A DNA stretch of 64,000 nucleotides, taken from contig NZ_CP039890.1 of the NCBI RefSeq assembly GCF_005221325.1, positions 248,001-312,000 of the forward strand. The letters run 5' to 3'. Below, in pieces: positions 18,161-25,736 of the stretch. The translations under genes and the position numbers were made by a program. The DNA is from Agrobacterium tumefaciens (lineage in GTDB: Bacteria; Pseudomonadota; Alphaproteobacteria; Rhizobiales; Rhizobiaceae). Position 1 is the stretch's first letter; the number at the start of each line of letters is the position of its first letter. Under the pieces are notes generated by a model. That model made no database searches. It saw only the letters and a program-made list of their open reading frames with translations, and was not told the DNA's origin.

Positions 18161-18281
18161 GTCGATTTTCCCGCGGCCGGACGGTCCTACCAACATGAGA
18201 AATTCACCTCGTTGATCGACCCACCCGCCGTAAAGCAGGGTTATCTGTCTTGCGCATTGCCCTTAGTTCAACATTATCCAA
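18161..18281 (-). pseudogene. 5' fossil of a sugar ABC ATPase gene
   Basis: Reading the minus strand, GGAGG and a TTG at 18281 precede LDNVELRAMRKT. Frameshifted pieces INE, GEFLMLVGPSGRGK and the end of Walker A follow. This matches the first 45 codons of the intact ATPase at 4394-5446 (LANVELKAVRKA, INEGEF, LVGPSGCGKST), including its unusual TTG start and RBS. At least two frameshifts are present and the rest of the gene is gone. The remaining non-coding DNA between 17759 and 18433 shows no recognisable permease pieces. Confidence 0.75.
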
Positions 18282-18433
18282 CCCAACCTCCAGTCGACTG
18301 AAAAGACGGTCCCTCTCGAACCATGGCCATAATTCACGCCACGCAACGATGTTCCTCCAGCGATGGCCGGGGGTCAGGCTTTGCCTTCGGTCGTCACAAG
18401 AGGTTGACATGTCGTCTGCATATTAACTGCATA

Positions 18434-19264
18434 TTAAACTGTCTCTTCAATGCCTTCCGACAGAGCTACCGCGGGAGCTTGTCGGCCGGGGAGCGAAATC
18501 CGGTAAGGCCAAAGCTCAGAAAGTTCCCGCGCCGCCGCTTGGACCTGCTCTGCGAGTTGCGGAACTACGACCGGAGAAAAGCGGTGAATCGGGCCAGCGA
18601 CACTGACCGTCCCAACAACTTGTTCGCCAACCCGTATCACCGCAGCGACAGCGGCGACGCCTGGCTCGGCTTCCTCGATGGCGCTTGCCCAACCTTGCTC
18701 TTGCGTCTCATCTAGGGCTGCTGAGAACGTTTGCTTCGTCGTGATTACCCGAGGACCGCCGATATTTTTGCGTCCCAGACCGCTAGCTTCGGCACGAGCC
18801 AGAGCCTCGTCGCGATCAAGTGTCGCAAGCCACGCTTTACCGTTTGCCGTTGTGTGAAGGAGTACCTTGGCCACCAACTCGGGCTGATAAACCAGACCCG
18901 AACGAACGCCTTGCGATTGGGCAATCCATGTAAGTCCGTCTGGACCAATGATTGCAATCCTACCGAGGCCTTTTGCCGTGTCCGCCAAACGATCGAGGAT
19001 CGGCTGGCAGATATCAGGGATCTTCGTTCCGGCCAGCAAGCGTTGGCCAACAACAGCCAATCTCAGCGAGAGCCGATAGAAACCGCTATTGGGTACCTGT
19101 TCAGCCCAACCCAAGTCACAAAGACTGGTCAGAAGACGGTGAGCCGCGCTCTTGGGAACGTCTAAACGACGACTGATCTCGCCAAGGGCCATACCATCTG
19201 CGTTCTCACTAAGCAGCGTGATGAGTTCGAAGCAGCGGTCTAGGAGGGATTTGACAAGTCGCAT
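18434..19264 (-). CDS. IclR-family transcriptional regulator (second copy)
   Basis: 276 aa, same length as and roughly 85% identical by eye to the IclR at 5591-6421. The helix-turn-helix (ALGEISRRLDVPKSAAHRLLTSL) and ligand domain (KVLLHTTANGKAWLATL, EEAEPGVAAVAAVI) are nearly unchanged. It sits in the same relative position, upstream of an ATPase start (here a fossil) and of a sugar-binding protein, so the two clusters are duplicates. Since the DNA-recognition helices are almost identical, the two regulators probably bind the same sites. Confidence 0.94.
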   Translation of the reverse strand: MRLVKSLLDRCFELITLLSENADGMALGEISRRLDVPKSAAHRLLTSLCDLGWAEQVPNSGFYRLSLRLAVVGQRLLAGTKIPDICQPILDRLADTAKGLGRIAIIGPDGLTWIAQSQGVRSGLVYQPELVAKVLLHTTANGKAWLATLDRDEALARAEASGLGRKNIGGPRVITTKQTFSAALDETQEQGWASAIEEAEPGVAAVAAVIRVGEQVVGTVSVAGPIHRFSPVVVPQLAEQVQAAARELSELWPYRISLPGRQAPAVALSEGIEETV

Positions 19265-19286
19265 GATATCACGATATTTGGTTGCC

Positions 19287-19299
19287 GGAATGTAATTCT
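19287..19299. promoter_or_regulatory. IclR-type operator, site 7
   Basis: GGAATGTAATTCT, 23 bp upstream of the second-copy IclR start, in the same position as site 2 relative to the first copy (24 bp). Confidence 0.6.
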
Positions 19300-19495
19300 A
19301 TTAACAGGTGCGCGGTGATGTCGCAACTTTTCCCTCTTAGCGGAGGGAAGCGCGCAGATTCGTGGCAATCCGGTCGCCGCTGCGGAGGTAGGGTCTCATG
19401 CTGCCGCCAATGGCCGTCCGCTTAAAGCAGTGCAGTAAATCTGAAATAACTAAGCGCAGTGTGCTCGTGCTTAGCGTTGTCTTGGGGATACTCAA

Positions 19496-20296
19496 ATGAT
19501 CCGATCGGTATATGAGACCCGTGGAGTATCCCTCTCCGTTTCTGAGCATGGAGAGGGTCTCCCGTTTGTGTTCCAACACGGGCTGTGCGCAGACGCAGAC
19601 CAGCTCATTCAAGTGTTTCCTGAAGACACTGCATATCGGTGTTTGACGGTCGAATGTCGAGGACATGGGCAATCCGAAACTGGTCCGCTTGAGGATCTTT
19701 TAATTCCCACGTTCACTGACGACGTGGTAGGATATATGCAATCCCTAGAGCGACCGGTTATTGGAGGCATCTCTATGGGTGCCGCGATATCTCTCCGAAT
19801 TGCCGTACGCTGGCCGTACATGATAAGGGCGCTGATCTTAGCCCGCCCTGCATGGGTAACTGACGATGCTCCACGAAGCGCATATCCAAATCTTTTTGTG
19901 GGGCAATTGCTCTCGCAATACGACCCTCAAGACGCATTACAGCGATTTGAGATGTCAGAGGTCGCAATGGATCTTGCTGAACACGGTCCAGACAATTTAT
20001 CTGCAATCCGCGGATTTTTCACTCGCGAGCCGATAGAGGTAACATCTGCCTTGTTAACATCCATCGCGATGGGGGGACCTGGCGTAACTGAGGACGAAAT
20101 CAAGAACATTTCAGTGCCGACTCTCGTCATTGGCAATAATCGCGATCCCGTGCACCCCCTTTCTTATGCGCGAACGTTAGCCGAATGGATACCGAATGCC
20201 TCTTTCGTCGAAATTACCTCCAAGTCTGACAGCGTCAACGCCTACCAACGCGATTTCAAATCTGCGCTCGCGAAGTTTCTAAGAGATCTAAATTAA
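19496..20296 (+). CDS. alpha/beta-fold hydrolase
   Basis: Cytoplasmic hydrolase, 266 aa. The oxyanion region is FQHGLCAD and the nucleophile elbow is GISMG (Ser near residue 93). The acid residue is probably in NNRDPVHP. The usual C-terminal His in a GGH motif is not seen; the equivalent stretch reads ITSKSDSVNAYQRDF, so the third catalytic residue is uncertain. It stands alone between the second-copy IclR gene and an ISNCY element, and its substrate is unknown. Base composition looks somewhat more AT-rich than its neighbours, which hints at separate acquisition. Confidence 0.82.
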   Translation: MIRSVYETRGVSLSVSEHGEGLPFVFQHGLCADADQLIQVFPEDTAYRCLTVECRGHGQSETGPLEDLLIPTFTDDVVGYMQSLERPVIGGISMGAAISLRIAVRWPYMIRALILARPAWVTDDAPRSAYPNLFVGQLLSQYDPQDALQRFEMSEVAMDLAEHGPDNLSAIRGFFTREPIEVTSALLTSIAMGGPGVTEDEIKNISVPTLVIGNNRDPVHPLSYARTLAEWIPNASFVEITSKSDSVNAYQRDFKSALAKFLRDLN

Positions 20297-20367
20297 ATGG
20301 ATGACGGCCAGAGAGCCATGACGCTTACCCGATAATATAATAAGTTCCATAAGATAGATTATGCGAT

Positions 20368-20382
20368 CAAATGTTGTAGCCG
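20368..20382. repeat. left 15-bp direct repeat flanking the ISNCY element
   Basis: CAAATGTTGTAGCCG, identical to the copy at 22006-22020 directly beyond the other end of the element. Probably the target-site duplication. Confidence 0.65.
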
Positions 20383-22005
20383 CAAAGTTGAAGTGTCCTG
20401 TTTCTGCAAAGTTGGAATGTCACACTCCCCGGGTCTGAACGATGCCTGGGAGATTGCAGATGGGACTGATTGCGATGAGCGAACGGGATTTGCAGCGGAT
20501 CGAGATTTTGTCGAAGGTGATTGCCGGTCGCATGACCATGGTGTCGGCGGCGCATGTGCTTGATCTCAGCACACGGCAAATCCGTCGGTTGTTGAACAGG
20601 ATGCAAACTGGCGGTGCGGCTTCGATCAGACACAAGGCGATCGGCCGACCATCCAACAACCGCATCAATGACGGCATTCGTGATTACGCGGTAACGCTGG
20701 TTCGTGAACGTTATGCGGACTTCGGCCCGACCCTGGCGGCCGAGAAGCTCGCCGAGCGTGATGGACTGCATGTGTCTCGCGAGACCGTCCGTGGCTGGAT
20801 GGTGGATGTTGGCTTATGGCTGTCGCGCAAGCAGCGTCGGACGTTTCATCAGCCGAGATTACGTCGCGAGGCTTATGGCGAGCTGGTGCAGATCGACGGA
20901 TCCGAGCATCGCTGGTTCGAGGACCGCGGACCGTCATGCTCGTTGCTGGTGTTCGTTGACGATGCGACCGGCAGGCTGATGCAGTTGCGCTTCGTGCGTT
21001 CGGAAAGCGCCTTCACCTATTTTGAAGCGCTGGCGCTATATCTCAAACACCACGGCGCACCGGTTGCCTTTTATTCTGACAAGCATTCGGTGTTTCGGGT
21101 GGCGAAGAAGGATGCCAAGGGTGGTCAGGGCATGACCCAGTTCGGGCGGGCGCTTTGTGAGCTAAATATCGAGATTCTTTGCGCAAACTCGAGCCAAGCC
21201 AAAGGTCGTGTGGAGCGGATGAACCGGACGTTGCAGGACCGGTTGGTCAAGGAGCTGCGGCTTTCTGGCATCGACAATATGGAGGCAGGCAATGCCTTCC
21301 TTCCGGACTTCATGGCCGCTTACAATGCGCGATTTGCGATCGCCCCTGCCCGCTCCAATGACCTGCATCGGGCGATGAATCTGCCACCGGAGCGGTTGGC
21401 CGAGATTCTGTGCAAGCGCGAGCAGCGGTATGTCGGATCGCAGCTGACATTCTCGTTCGAACGCCAGCGGATCATGCTGGACGAGAACGACGTCACGCGA
21501 GGCCTGGTTGGCAAATATGTCGAGACCTATGCCTACGCCGATGGTCGCCTCGATGTGCGCTCGAAGGGATATTCCCTGCCCTATACGGTGTTCGACAAGG
21601 ATCAGCGGGTGACACATGCGGCGATCACCGAGAACAAGCGGCTCGGTGATATTCTGGCCTATATCAAGGAACGTCAGGACAAGCAGACAACGCCGAAGGT
21701 GAAGACCAACAGCGACAAGAACGGCTACATATCGCGGGGCCGCAAGCCCGGGCGGAAGACGGATATCATGAGTGATCAGGCGGTGATTGCGCGTCGGAAA
21801 AAGAAGCTGTCAAGGCTCGATGCTGCCGAGTGATGTATCGATCGGATAGTCTCAAAGCTAAAGCCGAAAGGCGTCCCTCACCCGCCCCGATCTGATCTTG
21901 CAACCCGGACCAGCCGGTCAGACCGGGGCTGATCGCTGTGCCGCGTGGTAGTTCAAAATGACATTTCTACTTTGCGCCAGAGAGGACATTCCAACTCCTC
22001 TGCCA
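20383..22005 (+). mobile_element. ISNCY-type insertion sequence
   Basis: About 1.6 kb carrying one transposase gene. The two ends form an imperfect inverted repeat: the left reads AGTTGAAGTGTCCT then CAAAGTTGGAATGTCA, and the right end on the other strand reads AGTTGGAATGTCCT then CAAAGTAGAAATGTCA. Each end thus holds two tandem copies of a GTTGGAATGTC-like motif, probably transposase-binding sites. It is flanked by identical 15-bp direct repeats. Confidence 0.75.
20460..21833 (+). CDS. ISNCY-family transposase
   Basis: DDE-type transposase of about 457 aa; ATG 20475 is an alternative start giving MSERDLQ. The N-terminal helix-turn-helix is at residues about 20-50 (MTMVSAAHVLDLSTRQIRRLLNRM). 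The RNase-H-like core has the acidic triad in LVQIDGSEHRWFEDRG (Asp), AFYSDKHSVFR (Asp) and SSQAKGRVERMNRTLQ (Glu). The basic tail (RRKKKLSRLD) is usual for the group. It appears intact, so the element may still be active. Confidence 0.9.
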   Translation: MGLIAMSERDLQRIEILSKVIAGRMTMVSAAHVLDLSTRQIRRLLNRMQTGGAASIRHKAIGRPSNNRINDGIRDYAVTLVRERYADFGPTLAAEKLAERDGLHVSRETVRGWMVDVGLWLSRKQRRTFHQPRLRREAYGELVQIDGSEHRWFEDRGPSCSLLVFVDDATGRLMQLRFVRSESAFTYFEALALYLKHHGAPVAFYSDKHSVFRVAKKDAKGGQGMTQFGRALCELNIEILCANSSQAKGRVERMNRTLQDRLVKELRLSGIDNMEAGNAFLPDFMAAYNARFAIAPARSNDLHRAMNLPPERLAEILCKREQRYVGSQLTFSFERQRIMLDENDVTRGLVGKYVETYAYADGRLDVRSKGYSLPYTVFDKDQRVTHAAITENKRLGDILAYIKERQDKQTTPKVKTNSDKNGYISRGRKPGRKTDIMSDQAVIARRKKKLSRLDAAE

Positions 22006-22020
22006 CAAATGTTGTAGCCG
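22006..22020. repeat. right 15-bp direct repeat flanking the ISNCY element
   Basis: CAAATGTTGTAGCCG, the partner of 20368-20382. It ends 13 bp before the likely left end of the IS30 element. Confidence 0.65.
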
Positions 22021-22033
22021 GGTACATTCTATT

Positions 22034-23122
22034 TCCAAGCGCGACATGCCAGTAATTTCAATGGCTTCACTCTGGAGATTTTGGCATGTCTGGATGTTAT
22101 CAGCAACTAACCCTCGCCGATCGTCGCCTTCTTCATCGCTTCGTAGAGCAAAAACTTGCTGTCAACGAGATGGCCCGTCGGCTAGGACGCCACCGTTCGA
22201 CGATCTATAGGGAAATCCGGCGCAACACCTTTCATGACAAGGAACTGCCTGAGTACACCGGCTATTTTGGCACGATCGCTGATGAACTGAGGCGCGAGCG
22301 GCGGCGACGTTTGCGCAAGCTTCGACGTCATGCAGATCTTCGTGCTGAAGTCATCAGTCAACTGGAGGCTCGGTGGTCGCCCGAACAGATCGCCGGACGC
22401 CTGCTGTCAGAAGGAATAAGCCCCGTTCGTGTGTCTGCCGAGACGATCTACCGGTTCATCTACAGCAAGGAAGATTACGAACTCGGACTTTATAGATACC
22501 TGCCGGAAGCGCGCCGCAAACGTCGCCCATTGGGATCACGGAAGCCTCGCGACGGCGCATTCCCCGCAAGCCATCGCATCTCGCAAGGCCTGATTTTATT
22601 GGAAACAGATCCCGGTTTGGGCACTGGGAGGGTGACCTCGTCATCTTCGAACGTCCGTTTGGCCATGCCAATGTGACATCCCTTATTGAGCGCAAAAGCC
22701 GCTACACGGTGTTGATCAAAAACCCGAGCCGACATTCGCGACCAATCATGGACAAGATCGTGCGTACCTTCTCCTCCCTGCCCGCTTTCGCACGTCAGAG
22801 CTTTACTTTCGATCGCGGCACAGAGTTTGCAGCATTCAGGGCTTTGGAAGATGGGATCGGCGCACGGAGCTGGTTCTGCGATCCAAGCGCGCCTTGGCAA
22901 AAAGGTGCGGTGGAAAACGCCAACAAGCGCATCCGCCGCTTCTTGCCATCGAACACGGACCTCAGCCAGATGTCACAAGCGATGCTGAACCAGATCACAC
23001 GCATACTCAACAACCAACCGAGAAAGTGCCTGGGTTACAGGACGCCAACCGAAGCGTTCATCGCACATTTGCACGGAGAGGTCTGATCCCCTACCCTCAA
23101 AAACAGGCATGATGCACTTGGA
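22034..23122 (+). mobile_element. IS30-family insertion sequence (defective)
   Basis: About 1.09 kb bounded by an imperfect inverted repeat. The left end reads TCCAAGCGCGACATGCCAGT and the right end, on the other strand, TCCAAGTGCATCATGCCTGT. The size is normal for IS30. Its only gene carries a frameshift. It lies directly beside the ISNCY element and 58 bp from the AraC gene. Confidence 0.75.
22086..23086 (+). pseudogene. IS30-family transposase, one frameshift
   Basis: The N-terminal part has the IS30 helix-turn-helix (LTLADRRLLHRFVEQKLAVN, then MARRLGRHRSTIYREIRRN) and runs in frame to about 22586. There one base is missing: reading CAA-GGC-CTG in frame loses homology, while the next frame gives PDFIGNRSRFGHWEGDLVIF and runs to the stop at 23086. 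The DDE residues survive across the break: Asp in HWEGDLVIF, Asp in FDRGTEF, and Glu in KGAVENANKRIRRFLP. Only a single lesion is visible, so inactivation is recent, or a sequencing error is possible. Confidence 0.85.
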
Positions 23123-23179
23123 TAAGCTTCTCCAATAATGGACGGCCCGCGGGACCACGTCTCCGTGAAAATGCAACCA

Positions 23180-23965
23180 CTACCGGAAACGGCTTGGTGG
23201 AGCGCCATTCCTCTCCTTGACCCGCCGTGAAAAATGCGCCGGGCTCCGGAATCCGCAGCGATGGGATATCTCGTCGATTGTCAGGCTGGTGGACTGCAGC
23301 ATCTGGATACCCGCATCCAGCCTTCTCTGCCACAAATAATGCATCGGCGGCTCGCCGAGATAGGTCTTGAAAAGATGAATGAGGTAGTTTGCGTTTGTAC
23401 CGGCGAGGCTCGCGAGCTTTGGAACGGTCCATGATCGTGAATATTCACTGTCGAGCGCCTTTTTTGCCACGCTAACCGCCTTTGGCAATGGCCTCGTTCG
23501 CCCCGCAAGCTGGGTGCCTCGGATATATTCCGCGAGGATCGTTCGGCCGAGCGAATTGCGCATGTGGTTGGTGACATCATGCTCGCCCGGGGCAGCGGAT
23601 TCCTGCTGCAAGGAGAGAGCGCCGGCAAAGAGTGATGGTATCAAAGGAGGAATCGGCTGGGCGGCCGGCAAATTTTCCAGTACCGACCAGTCGTCCTCCG
23701 ACAGCGCATCCGGGGAGAAGTGGCACCACATTGTCTGAACCTTTTGGTCGCTGTTCGAAAGCGCGTGGAGATCGACGTGATACGCCTGCAATGTGGCGCA
23801 GGGCGCATGCACAACACGTACACGGCCATCGACGATGAACCGCACCGACCCCTTCATAATGAGCGATACCTCGACACGTGGTTCGCCGAAATAAGTGCCG
23901 GCAGGATTGTTGTCGCTTGTCGCCTTATGAAAGTGAAAATTATAGTCTCGACTTAAAATCTCCAT
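23180..23965 (-). CDS. AraC-family transcriptional regulator
   Basis: 261 aa. The start ATG 23965 has AGGAAGGA 8 bases upstream. The N-terminal half is a cupin-like sensor (EPRVEVSLIMKGSVRFIVDG). The C-terminal double helix-turn-helix starts near residue 165 (WTVPKLASLAGTNANYLIHLFKTYLGEPPMHYL, then LTIDEISHRCGFRSPAHFSRRVK). It is divergent from the purine permease/adenine deaminase genes across 391 bp and is their most likely regulator. Confidence 0.9.
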   Translation of the reverse strand: MEILSRDYNFHFHKATSDNNPAGTYFGEPRVEVSLIMKGSVRFIVDGRVRVVHAPCATLQAYHVDLHALSNSDQKVQTMWCHFSPDALSEDDWSVLENLPAAQPIPPLIPSLFAGALSLQQESAAPGEHDVTNHMRNSLGRTILAEYIRGTQLAGRTRPLPKAVSVAKKALDSEYSRSWTVPKLASLAGTNANYLIHLFKTYLGEPPMHYLWQRRLDAGIQMLQSTSLTIDEISHRCGFRSPAHFSRRVKERNGAPPSRFR

Positions 23966-24356
23966 AACTCGATCCTTCCTACAGAACAGCCCGCATCCGG
24001 TGCGTAGTTGCACTCGGTCGGCTGCGGGTTGGTGTGAGAACCTCGGCCTTTGCCAGGCTACGACGGGGCTCCATGTCGATAACAAGCAATATTTGTGCCT
24101 AACTCGTCGCATTCTATGCGAGCGCTGACCCGCCTGTCTCGCTGCGGTTAGGCATTCGCGCCAAGGCTAAAAACAATCCCTATGCCCGGACCGAAGCCTC
24201 TCGGTTGTCAGAATGCGCAATCTTCCTGAATTCCAATCAACTTCACGAAGCCGCAGTCATGGCGCCCGCCTTTTCATGACGATATCCAGTTTCATCACGC
24301 TCGATAGACAGCAAAAAGCTGCCAACGCGACGGCAAAAACAGGGGAACGATAGGCA
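23966..24356. other. 391-bp divergent promoter region before the purine genes
   Basis: It separates the AraC gene from the NCS2 permease. I looked for a purine-riboswitch-like fold and for palindromes and saw none that could be defended; promoter elements cannot be fixed by eye. Confidence 0.4.
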
Positions 24357-25724
24357 ATGACAGGCAATGTTTTTTCGGATCAGGAGCGCTCAAAACTACC
24401 GACCCTCAATCGATATTTCCGCATCGAAGAGCGGAATTCGTCGATATCGCGTGAGGTCGTAGCCGGTCTCACGACCTTCGGCGCGATGAGCTACATCATC
24501 GTGGTCAACCCAGCGATCCTGTCGGCCGCGGGCATGAATATGCATTCGCTCATCATCGCCACGGCCCTCGCTTCGATGGTAGGAACCTTGATCATGGCGC
24601 TTTGGGCCAATCTGCCGATCGCGCTCGCGCCCGGAATGGGGTCGAACGTAATCTTTGCGCAGGTGGTCGTGCTGCAGATGGGAGTATCCTACCAGACTGC
24701 CTTCACCATGGTCCTGATCGGCGGGATCCTGTTTACGATCCTGTCGCTCACCCGATGGCGCGAGCGGATTGTCCGCGGTTTTCCCGAGCCGATCCGGCTG
24801 GGCATACAATGCGGCCTCGGTCTTTTCATCGCCTATCTCGGCCTCAAGAACGCCGGCCTGGTGTCTCTGGCCAATGACCGGCTTTCCTTCGGTGATATCG
24901 CCGAGCCGGCCGTCATGCTTTCGCTTATCGGCGTGCTTGCGACGCCGATGCTGATCGCATTGCGGATACCGGCCGCCTTCCTGATCTCGATCGCCGCCCT
25001 GAGTGTCATCGGCCTGTTCATCACAGCGGATGGAACGCCGCTGACAGCCGTTCCGGATCGCATCATCGATTTTCCGATCATCCCAAAAGAGCTCTTCTTC
25101 GCTTTCGATTTCCATGAGTTTTTCACGCACTTCTGGCTCGTTCTTCCGATCACGCTCTACTTCTTCATATCCGATTTCTTCTCTGCGACAGCGACGCTGA
25201 TTGGTGTGACACGCCGCGGCAAGATCATGGATGAGGACGGCAACATTCCGAGCGCCAGGCAGGCCTACGCCGCTGACGGCTTCGCCTCGATTATCGGTGC
25301 TGCTTTAGGCACGTCGACTGTCGTGGCGTACGTGGAATCGGCGGCGGGCGTCGAAGCAGGCGGCCGTACGGGCCTGACCGGCATCGTCGTCGCAGTTCTC
25401 TTCGGTGTCTCGCTCTTCTTCTGGCCGCTCATCGGCATCATTCCGGCCCAGGCAACGGCTCCGGCCCTGGTGATGGTCGGCGTTCTGATGATGGAAGGCA
25501 TTCGCGACTTGGACACGTCGCGGCCTGAGAATGCCATTCCGCCTATCCTGATCCTCCTGATCACGGTCGTAACCACCGATCTGATGATGGGATTGGCGAT
25601 CGGTTGCTTCGTCTACTCGCTGATCGTTCTGGCGACGCGCCAGTGGCAGAAACTCACCGCGATGCTCGTAGCCCTCGATGTCATCTTCATCATCTACATC
25701 ATTATCGTCAATCGGGCTTTTTAA
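24357..25724 (+). CDS. NCS2-family purine permease (AzgA-like)
   Basis: Inner-membrane proton symporter, 455 aa, with about 12-14 hydrophobic segments. It shows the AzgA-type motifs EVVAGLTTFGAMSYIIVVNP near the N-terminus, NLPIALAPGMGSN, SDFFSATATLIGVTRRGK, and GTSTVVAYVESAAGVEAGGR. The AzgA branch takes up adenine, guanine or hypoxanthine. It is followed after 12 bp by adenine deaminase with its own RBS (AAGGAGCGC), so import of adenine and deamination to hypoxanthine form a two-gene pathway. Confidence 0.94.
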   Translation: MTGNVFSDQERSKLPTLNRYFRIEERNSSISREVVAGLTTFGAMSYIIVVNPAILSAAGMNMHSLIIATALASMVGTLIMALWANLPIALAPGMGSNVIFAQVVVLQMGVSYQTAFTMVLIGGILFTILSLTRWRERIVRGFPEPIRLGIQCGLGLFIAYLGLKNAGLVSLANDRLSFGDIAEPAVMLSLIGVLATPMLIALRIPAAFLISIAALSVIGLFITADGTPLTAVPDRIIDFPIIPKELFFAFDFHEFFTHFWLVLPITLYFFISDFFSATATLIGVTRRGKIMDEDGNIPSARQAYAADGFASIIGAALGTSTVVAYVESAAGVEAGGRTGLTGIVVAVLFGVSLFFWPLIGIIPAQATAPALVMVGVLMMEGIRDLDTSRPENAIPPILILLITVVTTDLMMGLAIGCFVYSLIVLATRQWQKLTAMLVALDVIFIIYIIIVNRAF

Positions 25725-25736
25725 GGAGCGCGCACC

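Noticed and set aside
23966..24356. Possible purine riboswitch before the NCS2 permease
   Set aside because: No three-way-junction core or conserved loop bases of the purine aptamer could be found; an AraC regulator is the simpler control.
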